NCBI GenBank assembly: GCA_947500385.1
Contig: CANMSA010000011.1
Location: forward strand, 124,001-188,000
Length of the DNA stretch: 64,000 nt
Reading direction: 5' to 3'
From: an uncultured Flavobacteriaceae bacterium
GTDB taxonomy: Bacteria > Bacteroidota > Bacteroidia > Flavobacteriales > Flavobacteriaceae
Part shown: piece by piece, positions 54,703-64,000 of the stretch
Numbering within the stretch: position 1 is the first letter of the stretch
How the letters are laid out: every line of letters starts with the position of its first letter
Notes under the pieces: generated by a model
Databases searched by the model: none
What the model was told of the DNA's origin: nothing
What the model saw: the letters and a program-made list of their open reading frames with translations, nothing else
Made by a program: the position numbers and the translations under genes

Positions 54703-55359
54703 GTGATTCGATCTTTCTCAATCTTTTTGCTATTTGTACTGATATCCGTTCACGGGATCGCTCAGTCGGACATTCCTACATCAAAACCTTTGAAAATCGA
54801 AACGGCCAATAAGCTCGATGTAAAGGGGCAGCAGAAAAAAGGAACTTCCCTTAAAATGCCGTCGATCGTAGGCAACGATCCTGAAATAAATTTCAAGGAT
54901 TCTCTTGGAAGAAAACCGGTAAAAATGTTGCCGGATAGGAAGTTGGTTCAGGCCGGCACCGGTATGAAAATAGACCCTAAAGTGGGTCCGCGGCCCGGTG
55001 ACAAAGAAGGCTCTTCGAACTTTTTTGGCAATATGTACCTAGGCGACATTAAAAGCAACGGAAAATTCGTTGGAGTCGTCTGTCGTGATCATGAGTATGT
55101 GGATGGCGACCGGGTAAAGATATCCCATAACGACATGGTTATTGACCCCAATACTTTACTAACAGGGAGCTTTAAAGGAGTGAATATTGATTTGCAAAAA
55201 GGCTTCAACCGACTCGATTTTGAAGCCTTGAACGAAGGATCTTCCTCTCCCAATACCGCCCAAGTAGATGTATACGATGACAAAGGACAGTTGATATACT
55301 CAAATAAGTGGTTGCTGTCCGCGGGGTCAAAAGCTACCTTGATCATCACCAAGGACTAG
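54703..55359 (+). CDS. Secreted protein of unknown function
   Basis: The 218-residue protein starts at a GTG (no in-frame ATG precedes the signal) with a signal peptide to about residue 21 (VHGIAQ). A Lys/Pro-rich region (about 25-105) precedes a compact beta-rich domain (about 110-218) containing NMYLGDIKSNGKFVGVVCRDHEYVDGDRVKI and ending with KATLIITKD. There is no lipobox, so it is soluble in the periplasm or secreted. The C-terminal domain resembles a small carrier or secreted adhesion fold, but I do not recognise a family. The 108-bp gap before it has no obvious terminator. It converges with the acylase gene. Confidence 0.7.
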   Translation: MIRSFSIFLLFVLISVHGIAQSDIPTSKPLKIETANKLDVKGQQKKGTSLKMPSIVGNDPEINFKDSLGRKPVKMLPDRKLVQAGTGMKIDPKVGPRPGDKEGSSNFFGNMYLGDIKSNGKFVGVVCRDHEYVDGDRVKISHNDMVIDPNTLLTGSFKGVNIDLQKGFNRLDFEALNEGSSSPNTAQVDVYDDKGQLIYSNKWLLSAGSKATLIITKD

Positions 55360-55404
55360 TATCAATACCAATCTTTCCCCAACTTCCTTCTTAAAGATAA
55401 GACC

Positions 55405-57612
55405 CTATCGTTCCTCCCCTGGTTTGTAGGTTTCCTTTGCCCTCTTTAGCACGTCTTCTTTATAGTACGCTACCTCCTTAAAATTCTTATCGGCATACCG
55501 CTGCGCTTGGTCATTAAAATGAGGCGCGGACGGATCCCCGCTTTGCCCTCCTGCAAGCATACTTTTCGCTTTCACCCTATCTCCAAACTCGACTACGGCG
55601 ACAAAACTATTGCCCCGTGTACCGTAAATCTTTTTAGTGTTGTTCGTATAGCGGGCACCATAAGCGGCCAAGGCCCCCCATCGTCCGGAGGCAAAACCAA
55701 TAGGAATGCTCGGTTTACTATCGTCAAAAGCCTGTCGAATAGCACCATTGAGCCGTTGATACCGATGCACTTCGCCCCAAGGAATATTCCAAGTTCCAAA
55801 ATCGGCGACCAATTGATCGACTACCTCTTCAAAAATACGGATACGTTCGCCAGCAGGGGAGCTATTCCCAAAGTATGTAAGCAGTTTCATAGTACTGCGA
55901 TTGTCTGGCCGTACTCCGCGTTGCAGCATGGCCGTACCATAAAAATGCGCCAAGGTCATGGCAACCGATTCTTTCCCGGTTTTAAAGTCCCATTCACCCA
56001 AGGCCTTTATCGGCGCTAACAATTTTGGGTTTTTATCGTCATAGCGCTCATACGCCTTGATCAATCCAGGAATCAACGCTTCAAATGCCGGCAAATAGGG
56101 GTCGTGGGCCAATTCTATTAGGCTATCCAAGGTATAGCCAGACCGATCCTTTAACAAGGAAATGGCGTGCACCCCGCGAAAATTCTCCCTATCGATCGAC
56201 ATGTAGTTGGGATAGTCCTGTTTTTTGGGACTAAACTCCAAAGCCGCGGTATAAGGGGTCGAGTTACAATTTTGAAGCCATCCATTTTCAGGGTTCAACA
56301 AAAGAATATTCTCGTCTACGGTATGCAAACCCTGCCAGTCAGTTTTTGGATCGTAACCGTTCACCGGCTTCGCATAATCGAAAATGGTGTCTCTTTTAGG
56401 GATAAAATTGCCATGAAAATAGGCGATGTTTCCTTCTGCATCCGCATAAACGGTATTATTGCTCGAATTGGTGCGGATATTCATCATTTCCCGAAATCCT
56501 TGATAGCCCGACTGCTTGGTTCTAATAAAAGACTGTTCCAAGGCCCGAACGGGATCCCACATCATGGCGGAAGCGGTCCATGCGCCATCGACTTTATGGG
56601 TAATGGGCCCATGGTGGGTGCGGTACATGGGAAAGGACTTGTTTTCAAAACCCTCATCCGTTTTATATTTCAAGGTGACGGCCGATTTTTGTAAGGGCCG
56701 TAGTTCTTCCCCGTATTGGTAGAGCGCCTCCCCGTCAATAGTAAGAATATTTTCCTTGAATTCATCCATCACATCGGTGTAGGTAGAGGTATGCATCCAG
56801 CCCGTTTTTTCATTGAATCCTTGGTATACAAAAAACTGGCCCCAAGTAACCGCTCCATATGCATTAAGCCCTTCTTCACTTACAACGTGTACCTCACCCC
56901 GAAAATAAAAAGAGGTATGTGGATTGATCAAGAGCATTGCATTGCCAGATTGTGTCAGTTTTCCCGCAATGGCAATTCCATTGGAGCCCTGTGGTTCTGC
57001 CATTTCGGCCTCCTCTTGTATTTTTAGTTTTTCAGCCTTCGGAATTTCCATAGAACCCTCATAAAAGGCCTTTATCTTCTTGGTTGAAATCCGTTCGATA
57101 TCTCCCCCAATAGAACCTTCACTAAAGTACATGGGCATCCAGGGTTCAAATCTGGTAAGAAGTTTGGGCGTTACTTCGGGATGCGAGTACAGGTAATAAT
57201 TAATCCCGTCTGCAAAAGCATCGCATAATTTCTTCAACCAGTCGGGACTTTTCTCGTATTGTTCCTTCGCTTCCTCCTCGGTCATAAAAAGCCTGGCACG
57301 CAAATCACTGTAAAGTGCATCACGACCATCTACTTCCGCCAATCGGCCGGTAGCCCATATGTAATTCTGCTCCACTCGGTTGAAATCGTCTTCACATTGC
57401 GCGTACAACAAACCAAAAACAGCATCCGCATCCGTCTTGCCATAAATGTGGGGAACACCAAAATCATCGCGAATGATCGTTACATTTTTTGCCTGATCCT
57501 TCCATGCATCCTCTTCGGTATTGTGTTGCGCCTCGGTCGTGCAAGAAAGGACTAAAAAAACAAGGAACATGGGGAGTGCCATAAAGCGTGTAATGAAGCT
57601 CATAAATCTCAT
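55405..57612 (-). CDS. Exported penicillin-acylase-family Ntn hydrolase
   Basis: The 735-residue lipoprotein precursor (signal ending VFLVLSC, Cys24) matches the penicillin/acyl-homoserine-lactone acylase family of N-terminal nucleophile hydrolases. The alpha chain precedes Ser210 in the PQGSNG motif, where autocleavage Gly209-Ser210 would expose the nucleophile. In the beta chain, residues such as NPHTSFYF (about 230-237) and NTVYADAEGNIAYFHGN follow the family pattern. Members hydrolyse amides such as penicillin G, N-acyl-homoserine lactones or other N-acyl amino acids, so quorum quenching or scavenging is possible. It stands alone and is divergent from the G8 operon. Confidence 0.88.
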   Translation of the reverse strand: MRFMSFITRFMALPMFLVFLVLSCTTEAQHNTEEDAWKDQAKNVTIIRDDFGVPHIYGKTDADAVFGLLYAQCEDDFNRVEQNYIWATGRLAEVDGRDALYSDLRARLFMTEEEAKEQYEKSPDWLKKLCDAFADGINYYLYSHPEVTPKLLTRFEPWMPMYFSEGSIGGDIERISTKKIKAFYEGSMEIPKAEKLKIQEEAEMAEPQGSNGIAIAGKLTQSGNAMLLINPHTSFYFRGEVHVVSEEGLNAYGAVTWGQFFVYQGFNEKTGWMHTSTYTDVMDEFKENILTIDGEALYQYGEELRPLQKSAVTLKYKTDEGFENKSFPMYRTHHGPITHKVDGAWTASAMMWDPVRALEQSFIRTKQSGYQGFREMMNIRTNSSNNTVYADAEGNIAYFHGNFIPKRDTIFDYAKPVNGYDPKTDWQGLHTVDENILLLNPENGWLQNCNSTPYTAALEFSPKKQDYPNYMSIDRENFRGVHAISLLKDRSGYTLDSLIELAHDPYLPAFEALIPGLIKAYERYDDKNPKLLAPIKALGEWDFKTGKESVAMTLAHFYGTAMLQRGVRPDNRSTMKLLTYFGNSSPAGERIRIFEEVVDQLVADFGTWNIPWGEVHRYQRLNGAIRQAFDDSKPSIPIGFASGRWGALAAYGARYTNNTKKIYGTRGNSFVAVVEFGDRVKAKSMLAGGQSGDPSAPHFNDQAQRYADKNFKEVAYYKEDVLKRAKETYKPGEER

Positions 57613-57887
57613 TTATTTTATTGAAGTAATCTACACTTTTTCAATTTATCCCGATAAATAGGTACTGCTAAAGATAAGTTTTATTCATCGATGAGCCCCA
57701 AGACACAAGGAGCTTATCGACATATGGTATTTTTGAGCGAATTTTAAAAAAGTGCATTTCATCGAAAAAAGGTAGGGTTCCCCAAATTACCATTGTTATT
57801 CACATATTATATTGAATCAAAAAACGTTTGTCAACATACGGAAAGAAACAAGATACTCCCCAAGTATCTAGAACTTAACCAAAAGCT
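57613..57887. promoter_or_regulatory. Divergent region before the G8-domain operon
   Basis: The 275-bp gap holds no gene. A perfect 8-bp palindrome AAACGTTT (57822-57829) lies 58 bp before the first G8 gene, and the sequence GTTATTCACAT (57795-57805) is identical to part of box A before the starch susC. These may be operators; the match is short. Confidence 0.4.
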
Positions 57888-60590
57888 ATGAACAAGAACT
57901 TTCCCCTAATCGGCTCATGGTTCCTATGTGTGTTATTTTTTGCACAAATAGGACTTCATGCCCAAGAAAACTGGTCGAACCCCGCCTCCTGGGCAAATGG
58001 TCGCGTCCCCATGACTAACGAGGATGTCACCATCCCGGCCAACAAGCAAATAGTACTGGACGTATCCCCTTCAAACATTGGCAACCTTCTTATTGAAGGC
58101 AGTCTCATTTTTGATGAAAAAGACCTTTCCCTTACCGCTAAGTCTATTTTAATAAAGGGCCTATTGCAAATTGGTACCGCTGCGCTTCCCTTTCAAAACA
58201 AGGCCACTATCACCTTAAACGGCCCTAAAAGCGATGACCCCCTTTACGGAGGACGCTTCTTAAGCACTATCGAGGGTGGCTCGCTTCAATTGTTCGGCGC
58301 TTCGGCCGCCAAGTTAAGCTGGGGACAGTTGGAGGGAACTGTGCAGCCCGGAGCGACCAAAATTGTTTTAGACCGGAATACAAACGGTTGGGAAGCAGGC
58401 GATAAATTGGCAATCGCGCCAAGCGGGTATGACCCTTTTGAGGCAGAAGAAGTTACCATCACGGCGGTTAACGGAAACGAGATTTCGTTTACACCAGCCT
58501 TACAATATCCACATTACGGGGAACTTCAAACCTATGAAGGCAAAACTTTAGATGAAAGAGCAGAAGTAGGCCTTTTAACAAGAAATATTAAGATACAAGG
58601 CGCGGCCGATTCCGAGGAACTTCGTTTTGGCGGGCATATTATGATTCTCAATGGTTCAGGGCCTATCAGCGTAGAAGGGGTAGAATTCTTTAAAATGGGG
58701 CAACCGGGAAATGAAGGCCGATATAGTTTCCATTGGCATATTGCCGGAGACCGCGAAGGTGATTTTGTTCGAAATACGAGTATTCATCATGCGTTACAAA
58801 GAGGTGTAGTACTGCACCGTACCGATAACGTAGTAATTGAAAATGTGGTAGCCTATCATATAAAAAACCATGCCTTCATTCCCGCGGAAGATGGCAATGA
58901 GGTAAACAATACCTTCAAAGACAATTTGGCCATGTTAATGCTACGGCCAGACGACGGTTTTTTCGCTTTCCCGGTGGAAGGGAAAGAAACCAAGCAAAGC
59001 CGGCAAGGTGAGCATAGGGTCGCGGGGTTCTGGTCGAGAAATCCGCATAACAATCTTATCGGCAACCACTCCGCCGGTTCTGAAAGGGGTGTTGGCTTTT
59101 TCTTTGACGGTTTTGCCAAAGACAGGATTTATAAGGAATTTGATGTACTTCCCAGAGAAATTGTTTTTAAGGACAATGTAGTACATTCTTGTTCGGTACC
59201 TGGTGCGAATAATAATGCGGTCACCAATGTCGCTACCTACGGACAGGTTGGGCATGGCCATGGTTTGTTTATTGATGGTTTCAAAAATGGGGACCTGATG
59301 TGGAAATTCAGCGATTTCACCGCGTATAAGAATGCCATGAGCGGGGTATGGAGCGAAATGCTCAATGCCACTTTTAGTAATTTTATTTTGGCCGATAATT
59401 CATCTGCTCTAATGTCCTCCAGATCCTATATCGAAGATGGTATCATCATCGGCCGATCAGAAAATACTATTGGAGGCCCCAATAGGGTTTTACGGGATGG
59501 CCATAAACGTGCGGGGTTCTATTCCATTGCTCAAGGAGGGCCAAAACAACCCAAATTTAAAAACGTCACCTTTGTAAACATCAACGCTGCAATAGGGGAT
59601 GAAGATGTTGCCGCCGCCGTCGTCGGCGAATCGGGCCATTACGGTGAAAACTATTTTGAAGGCATCAAACTCATCAACTCGCAGCCCATTTACATGCGTA
59701 CCAAAGGCTCCAAGAAAGATAGACCAACAGGGTCTTTTATATTGGACAAGGATGGTAGCTTAACCGGGTACGGGAAGCCAGTGATTGTAGTGCATGAAGC
59801 CTCTACCCTCATAAACGACAGTGCCATCTATCATGAAGATTGGCGCGCTTATGTGCTCGATGCCCAAAACATACTTCAGTTACAATTCGGAGATATTCCC
59901 TTTTACTTGGATATTAACTTAATCGATGAGGACAATACGCTTATCGGAGCCTTGCAATCGGGCAAAACCTTTCATTTTGGGGTAACGGGCAAAAACAGTT
60001 ATCAATTCCAAGGAGAATGGTCTGTTGATGAGGACGGCCAAGTCATTCGAATGCGAAGCATTCTTGAGCAGCAAGGCGACTGGGCCACCGTACGATATCC
60101 CTATCCATATAATGCGGTAAAACTCTTAGACGAAAACGAAGTCGAAATTGTTCCGGTTGCATCGCGCTCCGAACTGGATAACCAAAACAACACTTCTTAC
60201 TTTTTTGATAAGAACAACAAAGAAGTAGTAGTAAAGTTGGTGACCGGTGGATCTGGCGATGCGTATGCCCGAATAATTGCGGGCGAGGGAATCGACGTAG
60301 GTGATGGTATTACCAATGCCGAAAATTTTGAGGATGTTGTCAATGTTCGCATTACCCCTAATCCGCTGACGGAAACCTCTTCGTTAAACTATACATTGCT
60401 TAAAGAGCAATTTGTAGGGGTGGGACTGTTCGATGTTACTGGCCGAAAAATCAAAACGCTGTATGCGGAACAACAAGATCCTGGTAATCATACTATTCCG
60501 TTGGACAATCTCAATCTGCAAAGTGGTATATACCTAGTAAGCTTTCAGCTTGCCGATCAAAACATTGCAGTAAAAGTAATCAAACCTTAA
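57888..60590 (+). CDS. G8-domain/parallel-beta-helix protein with T9SS tail, CEMIP/TMEM2-like (copy 1)
   Basis: The 900-residue protein has a signal peptide to about residue 25 (GLHAQ). A G8-type domain (about 40-165) contains GNLLIEGSLIFDEKDLSLTA and GLLQIGTAALPFQNK. A right-handed beta-helix region (about 230-650) contains HWHIAGDREG (282-291), VVLHRTDNVVIENVVAYH and GFWSRNPHNNLIGNHSAGSE. A C-terminal type A T9SS sorting domain (about 821-900, ITPNPLTETSS to VIKP) ends it. The helix motifs resemble, from memory, the core of animal CEMIP and TMEM2, which degrade or bind hyaluronan. It should be exported and may act on an extracellular polysaccharide; that function is inferred. Confidence 0.85.
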   Translation: MNKNFPLIGSWFLCVLFFAQIGLHAQENWSNPASWANGRVPMTNEDVTIPANKQIVLDVSPSNIGNLLIEGSLIFDEKDLSLTAKSILIKGLLQIGTAALPFQNKATITLNGPKSDDPLYGGRFLSTIEGGSLQLFGASAAKLSWGQLEGTVQPGATKIVLDRNTNGWEAGDKLAIAPSGYDPFEAEEVTITAVNGNEISFTPALQYPHYGELQTYEGKTLDERAEVGLLTRNIKIQGAADSEELRFGGHIMILNGSGPISVEGVEFFKMGQPGNEGRYSFHWHIAGDREGDFVRNTSIHHALQRGVVLHRTDNVVIENVVAYHIKNHAFIPAEDGNEVNNTFKDNLAMLMLRPDDGFFAFPVEGKETKQSRQGEHRVAGFWSRNPHNNLIGNHSAGSERGVGFFFDGFAKDRIYKEFDVLPREIVFKDNVVHSCSVPGANNNAVTNVATYGQVGHGHGLFIDGFKNGDLMWKFSDFTAYKNAMSGVWSEMLNATFSNFILADNSSALMSSRSYIEDGIIIGRSENTIGGPNRVLRDGHKRAGFYSIAQGGPKQPKFKNVTFVNINAAIGDEDVAAAVVGESGHYGENYFEGIKLINSQPIYMRTKGSKKDRPTGSFILDKDGSLTGYGKPVIVVHEASTLINDSAIYHEDWRAYVLDAQNILQLQFGDIPFYLDINLIDEDNTLIGALQSGKTFHFGVTGKNSYQFQGEWSVDEDGQVIRMRSILEQQGDWATVRYPYPYNAVKLLDENEVEIVPVASRSELDNQNNTSYFFDKNNKEVVVKLVTGGSGDAYARIIAGEGIDVGDGITNAENFEDVVNVRITPNPLTETSSLNYTLLKEQFVGVGLFDVTGRKIKTLYAEQQDPGNHTIPLDNLNLQSGIYLVSFQLADQNIAVKVIKP

Positions 60591-60623
60591 TCTCTCCTCC
60601 TACTTAACCAAAACAACGATCCT

Positions 60624-63329
60624 ATGAAAATCCTTAAAGTAGGCATAAGTCTAGCATTGATACTGGTAATTTCCAGTACGGGGCTAGCACAAGAAAATTG
60701 GTCCAGCCCAAATAGCTGGCCTTCTGGAAACGTACCACTAGCGAATGAAAATGTAACCATTCCACCCGGTAAAACCATTTTACTCGATGTATCCCCTGCC
60801 GACTTGGGGGACCTTTTAATTGAAGGAAGTTTGATCTTTGAAGACAAAAACCTATCCCTTACGGCCCAAACCATTAAGGTAACGGGCTTGCTTCAAATAG
60901 GAACGCCCCAAAATCCTTTTCAGAACAACGCGGTAGTTACCCTAACGGGCCCCAAGGTAGACGAAGAAGTATTCGGAGGGCGTTTTCTTACAACGCTCTC
61001 GGGCGGATCTATTCAGTTGCATGGTGCAAGCGCCACCAAATTAAGTTGGGGACAATTAGAGGGTACGGTACAACCAGGAGCTTCTAAAATAACCCTTGAT
61101 AAAATGCCTGTTGGTTGGAAACCAGGGGATAAAATTGCTTTGGCTCCAAGTGGTTATGATCCCTTCGAAGCAGAAGAGCTCATCATCACCGCAGTGAACG
61201 GTAGGGATATCTCATTTAGCCCCCCACTACGGTTCCCACATTATGGAGAACTACAAGAATATGAAGGCAAAATACTAGATGAACGCGCCGAAGTAGGGAT
61301 GCTCACCAGAAATATTAAGATTCAAGGAGGAGCAGATTCTGAAGATATCAAGTATGGAGGGCATACGATGATCTTAAACGATTCGGGTCCAATTCATATA
61401 GAGGGGGTCGAGTTTACAAGAATGGGGCAACCGGGAATCGAAGCTAGGTACAATATGCATTGGCATTTGGCCGGGGATCGCGAAGGGGATTACATCAAAA
61501 ATTCCAGTATTCACAATAGCTTGCAACGCGGCGTTGTACTGCACCGAACCAATAACGTGCTGGTCGAAGATGTGGTTGCGTTCAATGTTCGCAACCATGT
61601 ATTTATTCCGGCGGAAGACGGTCCGGAAATCAACAATACGTTTCGACATAATTTGGCGATACTGGTGCGAAAGCCCGAAAAGGGCTTCTTCGCCTTTCCG
61701 AGAGATGGCGGGGGAGGAAGTAATCAAGGAGAACAACGTGTAGGGGGCTTTTGGATGCGAAACGTTCACAATAACCTGATCCATAACCATGTAGCAGGTT
61801 CGGAACGCGGTACCGGGTTCTTTTTCGATACTCGTGGGCGGAGTCGGGACTTTCGCGATATTGACCTGCTCCCTAGGGAAGTCGTTTTTGACGGTAATGT
61901 GGCCCATTCTTGTTCCGTTCCTGGAAATTTGGGGAATGAAGGTGTTTCCAACACGGCATTATATGGGCAAGTAGGCCATGGCCATGGCTTTTTCATGACC
62001 AAGTTTCAAAATGGAGATCTTATGTGGACCTTTAATAACTTTACGAGTTACAAGAACGCAATGAGCGGGGTATGGACTGAAATAACCAATGTAACGCTCA
62101 ATAATTTCATATCGGCAGACAATGCTATTGGGCTTTTGTCATCGGAATCATTCGTTGAGAACAGTCTAGTAATAGGACGATCTGCAAATACCATCGGAGG
62201 AAAGAATCGCCATTTGCGTCATGGTGACCGGAGAGCGGGTTATTATTCGATTGCCCAAGGAGGACGTAAACAACCAAAACTATCAAACGTTACTTTTATT
62301 GACATCAATAAAGATATTGAAGAAGGAAAAGTTGCAGCGGCTGTGGTCGGAAGTGGCGGGCATCGGGGAAAAAACTTTTTCAAGGGGATTCAACTGAAAG
62401 GGGAAACTCTGCCGGTTTGGATGAGCACCGGTGGCTCAAAGGGACGCGATGACAACTCTTCTTTTCTGTTGGATGAAGATGGCAGTCTTACAGGATATGA
62501 TAGGCCGGTACTGATAGCACACCCCTATTCTTCTTTCAAAAATGATGCAATTGAATACCGCGATGAATGGCAGGCATATATTGTAGAGGCCGATGGTGCC
62601 ATGCAACTCACAATGTATAGTATCGGGTTTAATTTAGAGCAAGAGGTATCCTTGATACGTGATTTTGATAAACTTCGAATACCCAAACAACAATGGGCGC
62701 ACCAACGGTATTTCAACTTTTTTGGAAAACAAGGATATACTGTGCTCGGGCAATGGGACATGGATGAAAAAGGGAACGCTTTGCAATTGCGCAGCGTACT
62801 GGAAAAAGAAGGGGAATGGACCATCCTAAAACACCCTTTCCCGTATACCGGAATCGAAGTGCTCGATAAGGAAGACCAACCGATTGCCGAGGTAAAAAGC
62901 CTGGCTGAACTCGAAAATGCACAAACGAATGCCTATTATTTTGATCCACAGCAGGGAGCCGTATATCTAAAAATGGTAACCAATTCAGAAGGGCTAGCCT
63001 GGGTAAATCTGATTCCACAAGGGGAAAAAACGGGAAACAACTTTGGCATCGAATACGGCGATGTGCGACAATTTGTTTTGGACGCACGGGTATACCCCAA
63101 CCCTATTACCGCCGATTCCAGATTGGAATATACGCTCTTGCAAGACCAAACTGTCGCCATTTCCATCTATGACATACTTGGGAGAAAAGTAAAGACATTA
63201 TTGGTAGAAGAACAAGAAGACGGCTTGCATAGCATTCCTATTGGGCAATATATGATGCAGTCGGGCACTTATATTTTGGACATCAACTTTTTGGTGAGTT
63301 CCTTGCCTATTAAAATTATCAAACCATAA
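60624..63329 (+). CDS. G8-domain/parallel-beta-helix protein with T9SS tail, CEMIP/TMEM2-like (copy 2)
   Basis: The 901-residue tandem paralogue of the preceding protein shares most residues in its N-terminal half by eye. A signal peptide ends near residue 22 (TGLAQ). A G8 domain carries DLLIEGSLIFEDKNLSLTA, and HWHLAGDREG is kept in the helix region with VLHRTNNVLVEDVVAFNVRNH. The T9SS sorting domain is at the end (VYPNPITADSRLEYTLLQ to KIIKP). The key motifs are intact in both copies, so neither looks decayed. It lies 33 bp after copy 1 and is probably in the same transcript. The two may act on different chain lengths or work as a pair. Confidence 0.85.
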   Translation: MKILKVGISLALILVISSTGLAQENWSSPNSWPSGNVPLANENVTIPPGKTILLDVSPADLGDLLIEGSLIFEDKNLSLTAQTIKVTGLLQIGTPQNPFQNNAVVTLTGPKVDEEVFGGRFLTTLSGGSIQLHGASATKLSWGQLEGTVQPGASKITLDKMPVGWKPGDKIALAPSGYDPFEAEELIITAVNGRDISFSPPLRFPHYGELQEYEGKILDERAEVGMLTRNIKIQGGADSEDIKYGGHTMILNDSGPIHIEGVEFTRMGQPGIEARYNMHWHLAGDREGDYIKNSSIHNSLQRGVVLHRTNNVLVEDVVAFNVRNHVFIPAEDGPEINNTFRHNLAILVRKPEKGFFAFPRDGGGGSNQGEQRVGGFWMRNVHNNLIHNHVAGSERGTGFFFDTRGRSRDFRDIDLLPREVVFDGNVAHSCSVPGNLGNEGVSNTALYGQVGHGHGFFMTKFQNGDLMWTFNNFTSYKNAMSGVWTEITNVTLNNFISADNAIGLLSSESFVENSLVIGRSANTIGGKNRHLRHGDRRAGYYSIAQGGRKQPKLSNVTFIDINKDIEEGKVAAAVVGSGGHRGKNFFKGIQLKGETLPVWMSTGGSKGRDDNSSFLLDEDGSLTGYDRPVLIAHPYSSFKNDAIEYRDEWQAYIVEADGAMQLTMYSIGFNLEQEVSLIRDFDKLRIPKQQWAHQRYFNFFGKQGYTVLGQWDMDEKGNALQLRSVLEKEGEWTILKHPFPYTGIEVLDKEDQPIAEVKSLAELENAQTNAYYFDPQQGAVYLKMVTNSEGLAWVNLIPQGEKTGNNFGIEYGDVRQFVLDARVYPNPITADSRLEYTLLQDQTVAISIYDILGRKVKTLLVEEQEDGLHSIPIGQYMMQSGTYILDINFLVSSLPIKIIKP

Positions 63330-63373
63330 AATAAGCGTTTCTTTTTTCAGTTGTAGGTATATAGTCCCTTTAA

Positions 63374-64000
63374 ATGGTTCGTAAAATTGTATGTATTGTA
63401 ATGGCCTATGCGGTATGGCTTTGTTGTATAACGACCCTATTGGGGCAAAGTCGCATACCAACAGAAAAGGTTGGTTCCAAAACAACAGTACTTACCGATC
63501 TTGTTGTTGAGAAAGGAGAACTTCTAGAGCTAAAGGTAGATTCTTTGTTGAGCCAGAGAATTATCGTTAAGGGAACTTTACGCGCCTATGACAAAGCTAG
63601 TATGGTAATCGTAGCAAATCAAATCGAGATAGATGGGGGTCGCTTCGAAGTCGGCACCAAAGAGAAGCCCCGTACCAATAGCTTTATGCTTTTATTAAAT
63701 GGGACATCTTTAAACCCGGGAAGCCTCATTGTAAAAAATAAGGGGCAATTGGTATTGAATGGTGTGGTAGCAAACCAAAACAAAGCAATCGATTTTGATA
63801 AAATGGAAATCGATAAGATTCCCATTCCTTCTAGACTGCTCACCGTCACCACAAACACGGTCGATCAATTCGGTTTTATCGAAATCGAAGAGGCGTCCAA
63901 GGTATCTCTTAGCGGTGTTCTGTTCCAAAATCTGGGCATAAAGGAAACCAAACCGGCCCTATCTTGGTTTGGAAAAACGCCTGCCGGCGCGATGCTTGAA
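63374..64000 (+). CDS. Third G8-type secreted protein, 5' part only
   Basis: The first 209 codons of a gene cut by the right edge begin at the ATG 63374. A signal peptide (LLGQS) is followed by a region resembling a G8 domain (IVKGTLRAYDKASMVIVANQIEI, then GGRFEVGTKEKP) and beta-helix-like strands (LVLNGVVANQNKAIDF). It is more distant from copies 1 and 2 and is probably the third gene of the same operon, 44 bp after copy 2. The C-terminus and any T9SS domain are not visible. Confidence 0.75.
   Translation, partial: MVRKIVCIVMAYAVWLCCITTLLGQSRIPTEKVGSKTTVLTDLVVEKGELLELKVDSLLSQRIIVKGTLRAYDKASMVIVANQIEIDGGRFEVGTKEKPRTNSFMLLLNGTSLNPGSLIVKNKGQLVLNGVVANQNKAIDFDKMEIDKIPIPSRLLTVTTNTVDQFGFIEIEEASKVSLSGVLFQNLGIKETKPALSWFGKTPAGAMLE

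Noticed and set aside
55507-57027. Several long plus-strand open frames inside the penicillin-acylase gene
   Set aside because: All overlap the well-supported minus-strand gene and show no recognisable protein features.
57888-63329. One of the two G8 paralogues being a decaying duplicate
   Set aside because: Both frames are complete, each with signal peptide, G8 region, HWHxAGD motif and T9SS domain.

Overview
The window looks like a chromosome segment of a marine or otherwise polysaccharide-degrading member of the Flavobacteriaceae (Bacteroidota); the genus is not settled. The grounds are two SusC/SusD outer-membrane uptake pairs, many lipoproteins with short signal peptides ending in Cys, C-terminal type IX secretion (T9SS) sorting domains, AT-rich promoters with TAnnTTTG-like -7 boxes, TAATG stop/start overlaps and moderate G+C. 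I saw no rRNA, tRNA, CRISPR array, insertion sequence or prophage.

Region 1 (1-16879) is a starch/maltodextrin utilisation locus. On the minus strand are a GH65 maltose phosphorylase (cut by the left edge), beta-phosphoglucomutase and a LacI-family regulator. Divergently from the regulator run susC, susD, a SusE-like starch-binding lipoprotein, a large T9SS-exported GH13 alpha-amylase, a small two-domain lipoprotein and a SusA-like GH13 neopullulanase. Together they would degrade starch outside and in the periplasm, import the oligosaccharides and phosphorolyse maltose to glucose and glucose-6-phosphate.

Region 2 (16891-36266) starts with a paralogous LacI regulator facing a second susC/susD pair. 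The two susC promoter regions share a 23-bp box (20/23 identical) and a 12-bp AT-rich box at exactly the same spacing, so the two loci are probably co-regulated or derive from a duplication. After a terminator come three tandem, translationally coupled ~1,100-residue VCBS/ASPIC-UnbV lipoproteins, a vanadium-haloperoxidase/PAP2-like lipoprotein, a membrane-anchored effector-binding-like protein and a propeller-like lipoprotein. No glycosidase is encoded here, so the cargo of this export/uptake system is unknown.

Region 3 (36282-50460) is mixed. It holds an outer-membrane barrel; a metallophosphatase / kinase-like / Omp85-barrel fusion; an HD-domain protein fused to a Pycsar-type membrane effector domain; a GAF protein; a soluble metallophosphatase; a divergent GH11 xylanase-like lipoprotein; a coiled-coil lipoprotein; a PIG-L deacetylase; a DUF2809 membrane protein; aquaporin Z; and a DUF1801 protein.

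Region 4 (50570-54594) is a compact operon for D-amino acid use: GntP-type permease, RidA-like deaminase, D-threonine aldolase/D-serine dehydratase-type PLP enzyme and M19 dipeptidase. A secreted protein of unknown function and an exported penicillin-acylase family hydrolase follow.

Region 5 (57888-64000) has two tandem ~900-residue G8-domain/parallel-beta-helix proteins with T9SS tails, plus the start of a third G8-type protein cut by the right edge. Their cores resemble animal CEMIP/TMEM2 proteins. These, the phosphatase-kinase-barrel fusion, the HD-Pycsar fusion and the regulated VCBS/haloperoxidase operon are the most interesting parts of the window.
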